Shown here: positions 6,715 through 7,136 of the stretch, piece by piece
How the letters are laid out: each line of letters starts with the position of its first letter
How positions within the stretch are numbered: the first letter of the stretch is position 1
From: CAYTEO01 sp964436825
GTDB taxonomy: Bacteria > Krumholzibacteriota > Krumholzibacteriia > LZORAL124-64-63
Direction of reading: 5' to 3'
Length of the DNA stretch: 7,136 nucleotides
Assembly: GCA_964436825.1 (NCBI GenBank)
Contig: CAYTEO010000072.1
Coordinates: 1 to 7,136, forward strand
Position numbers and translations under genes: made by a program
Notes under the pieces: generated by a model
What the model was told of the DNA's origin: nothing
What the model saw: only the letters and a program-made list of their open reading frames with translations
Databases searched by the model: none

Positions 6715-7031
6715 TTCCGTGGGCGGTCGAGCTCCGCCTGGGCGAAAAAAGCCGCCGCCTTGCGCAGGATCTCGTTGGCACGCCGCAGCTCGCGGTTCTC
6801 CCGCTCCAGCTGCTTGATCCGATCACGCTGCTCGCTGGTCACCCCGGCTCGTCGTCCGCTGTCGATCTCGGCCTGGCGCACCCACTTGCGCAGGGTCTCG
6901 GGTGAGCAGCCGATCTTCGAGGCGATCGAGACGATCGCCGACCACTGGGACGGGTGCTCGCCCTGGTGCTCCAGTACCAGCCGAACTGCCCGCTCACGCA
7001 CTTCCCGGGGGTATCTCTTTGATCTGTCCAT
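6711..7031 (-). CDS. IS3-family transposase OrfA (DNA-binding subunit)
   Basis: The 106-residue product has an N-terminal helix-turn-helix (YPREVRERAVRLVLEHQ... SIASKIGCSPETLRKWVRQ, about 7-53). A leucine-zipper-like coil (EQRDRIKQLERENRELRRANEILRKAAAFF, about 67-96) follows, the normal IS3 OrfA layout in which the HTH binds the terminal repeats and the coil mediates multimerisation. Length is typical and the gene is intact. A GAGAGGA Shine-Dalgarno lies about 8 nt before the ATG. It overlaps orfB in a -1 frame at TGATG (stop of orfA, ATG of orfB). With orfB destroyed, OrfA alone would at most bind IS ends and repress. Confidence 0.93.
   Translation of the reverse strand: MDRSKRYPREVRERAVRLVLEHQGEHPSQWSAIVSIASKIGCSPETLRKWVRQAEIDSGRRAGVTSEQRDRIKQLERENRELRRANEILRKAAAFFAQAELDRPRK
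6744..6750 (-). promoter_or_regulatory. Probable -1 ribosomal frameshift site T TTT TTC in orfA
   Basis: In the orfA frame the codons read GCT TTT TTC GCC, giving a slippery heptamer T-TTT-TTC (six T then C). It sits about 35 nt before the orfA stop. After slipping back one base the frame has no stop and runs straight into the orfB reading frame, so the OrfAB fusion characteristic of IS3 elements could form. Frameshifting now leads only to the damaged orfB. Confidence 0.7.
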
Positions 7032-7052
7032 GACCCCATCCTCTCAAAGAAT

Positions 7053-7081
7053 GGAGTCTCCGGCAATCCCGGGGCGGTTCA
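7053..7081 (-). repeat. IS3-family terminal inverted repeat, right (upstream of orfA)
   Basis: Read inward on the minus strand it begins TGAACCGCCCCGGGATTG and ends CCGGAGACTCC, matching the left end at about 24 of 29 positions. The orfA start lies 22 nt inside it. Confidence 0.92.
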
Positions 7082-7090
7082 TAACAGAGC

Positions 7091-7114
7091 GGCGGGCATC
7101 CTGGGATGCCCGCC
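7091..7114. terminator. Strong hairpin just outside the IS, possible terminator
   Basis: GGCGGGCATC (7091-7100) pairs perfectly with GATGCCCGCC (7105-7114) around a 4-nt loop, a 10-bp GC-rich stem; the inner C and G may extend it. Neither strand shows a clear U-run after the stem (plus: GTCATCTACG; minus: GCTCTGTTAT), so intrinsic termination is only suggested. It probably ends a gene located to the right of the window on the minus strand. The rest of 7082-7136 holds nothing else recognisable. Confidence 0.5.
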
Positions 7115-7136
7115 GTCATCTACGGTGAATCGAGGT

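Larger units (their letters stand above)
5943..7081 (-). mobile_element. IS3-family insertion sequence, internally deleted (1139 bp)
   Basis: The element is bounded by 29-bp imperfect inverted repeats beginning TGAACCGCCCCG at both ends (TG...CA termini, as usual for IS3). It carries the IS3-type orfA/orfB pair on the minus strand with a -1 slippery site at the overlap. Full-length relatives are generally about 1.2-1.4 kb; this one is shorter because about 150-170 bp seem to be missing from orfB. No 3- or 4-bp target duplication is seen: the left flank ends CTCG, the right flank starts TAAC. It was probably inserted long ago or has taken part in a rearrangement. The subgroup (IS3 or IS51-like) is not resolved. 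Confidence 0.92.

Noticed and set aside
6422..6826. Third minus-strand open frame in the IS
   Set aside because: Its translation has no IS3 OrfB features, whereas the two other frames carry all recognisable OrfB blocks; it is a shadow frame.

Overview
The window is about 70% G+C, tightly packed and bacterial. It encodes an outer-membrane beta-barrel protein, proteins with Sec signal peptides and sigma70-type promoters, so the host has a Gram-negative envelope. The secreted parallel beta-helix protein with a C-terminal 'NYWGTTD' segment and an 'SWGELKRRYR' tail resembles proteins I associate with uncultured FCB-related phyla such as Krumholzibacteriota or Eisenbacteria. That placement is inference from style only.

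Layout, left to right. (1) 1-701, minus strand: the 5' part of a secreted beta-propeller (Asp-box/BNR) protein with its own promoter. Its signal-peptide region contains a run of about 7.75 tandem AGGC/CCTG tetranucleotides. The only start codon with a good Shine-Dalgarno is out of frame with the body of the gene by exactly one repeat unit, which looks like a phase-variable locus in the OFF state. (2) 729-2283, minus strand: a yicC-gmk operon (YicC-family endoribonuclease and guanylate kinase) with a clear promoter. (3) 2303-4775, plus strand: a divergent promoter drives a small outer-membrane barrel protein, an NFACT/RqcH-like ribosome quality-control protein and a YjbQ-family protein. The RqcH homologue is shortened and has Leu where the canonical Asp-Arg motif has Arg. 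(4) 4783-5928, minus strand: a secreted parallel beta-helix protein, convergent with yjbQ, whose central rungs are strikingly AT-rich with different codon use. (5) 5943-7081: an IS3-family insertion sequence with 29-bp inverted repeats, an intact orfA, a -1 slippery site, and an orfB inactivated by a deletion between short direct repeats. It sits a few bases upstream of the beta-helix gene's Shine-Dalgarno. (6) 7082-7136: a short flank with a strong hairpin.

How the genes fit together: yicC-gmk and the rqcH operon are housekeeping functions (RNA turnover, GMP to GDP, rescue of stalled ribosomes). The two minus-strand surface or secreted proteins on either side look like accessory, variable functions. 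One appears to be controlled by repeat slippage. The other is affected by an IS insertion at its 5' end and has a mosaic-looking core. No CRISPR array, tRNA or rRNA is visible.
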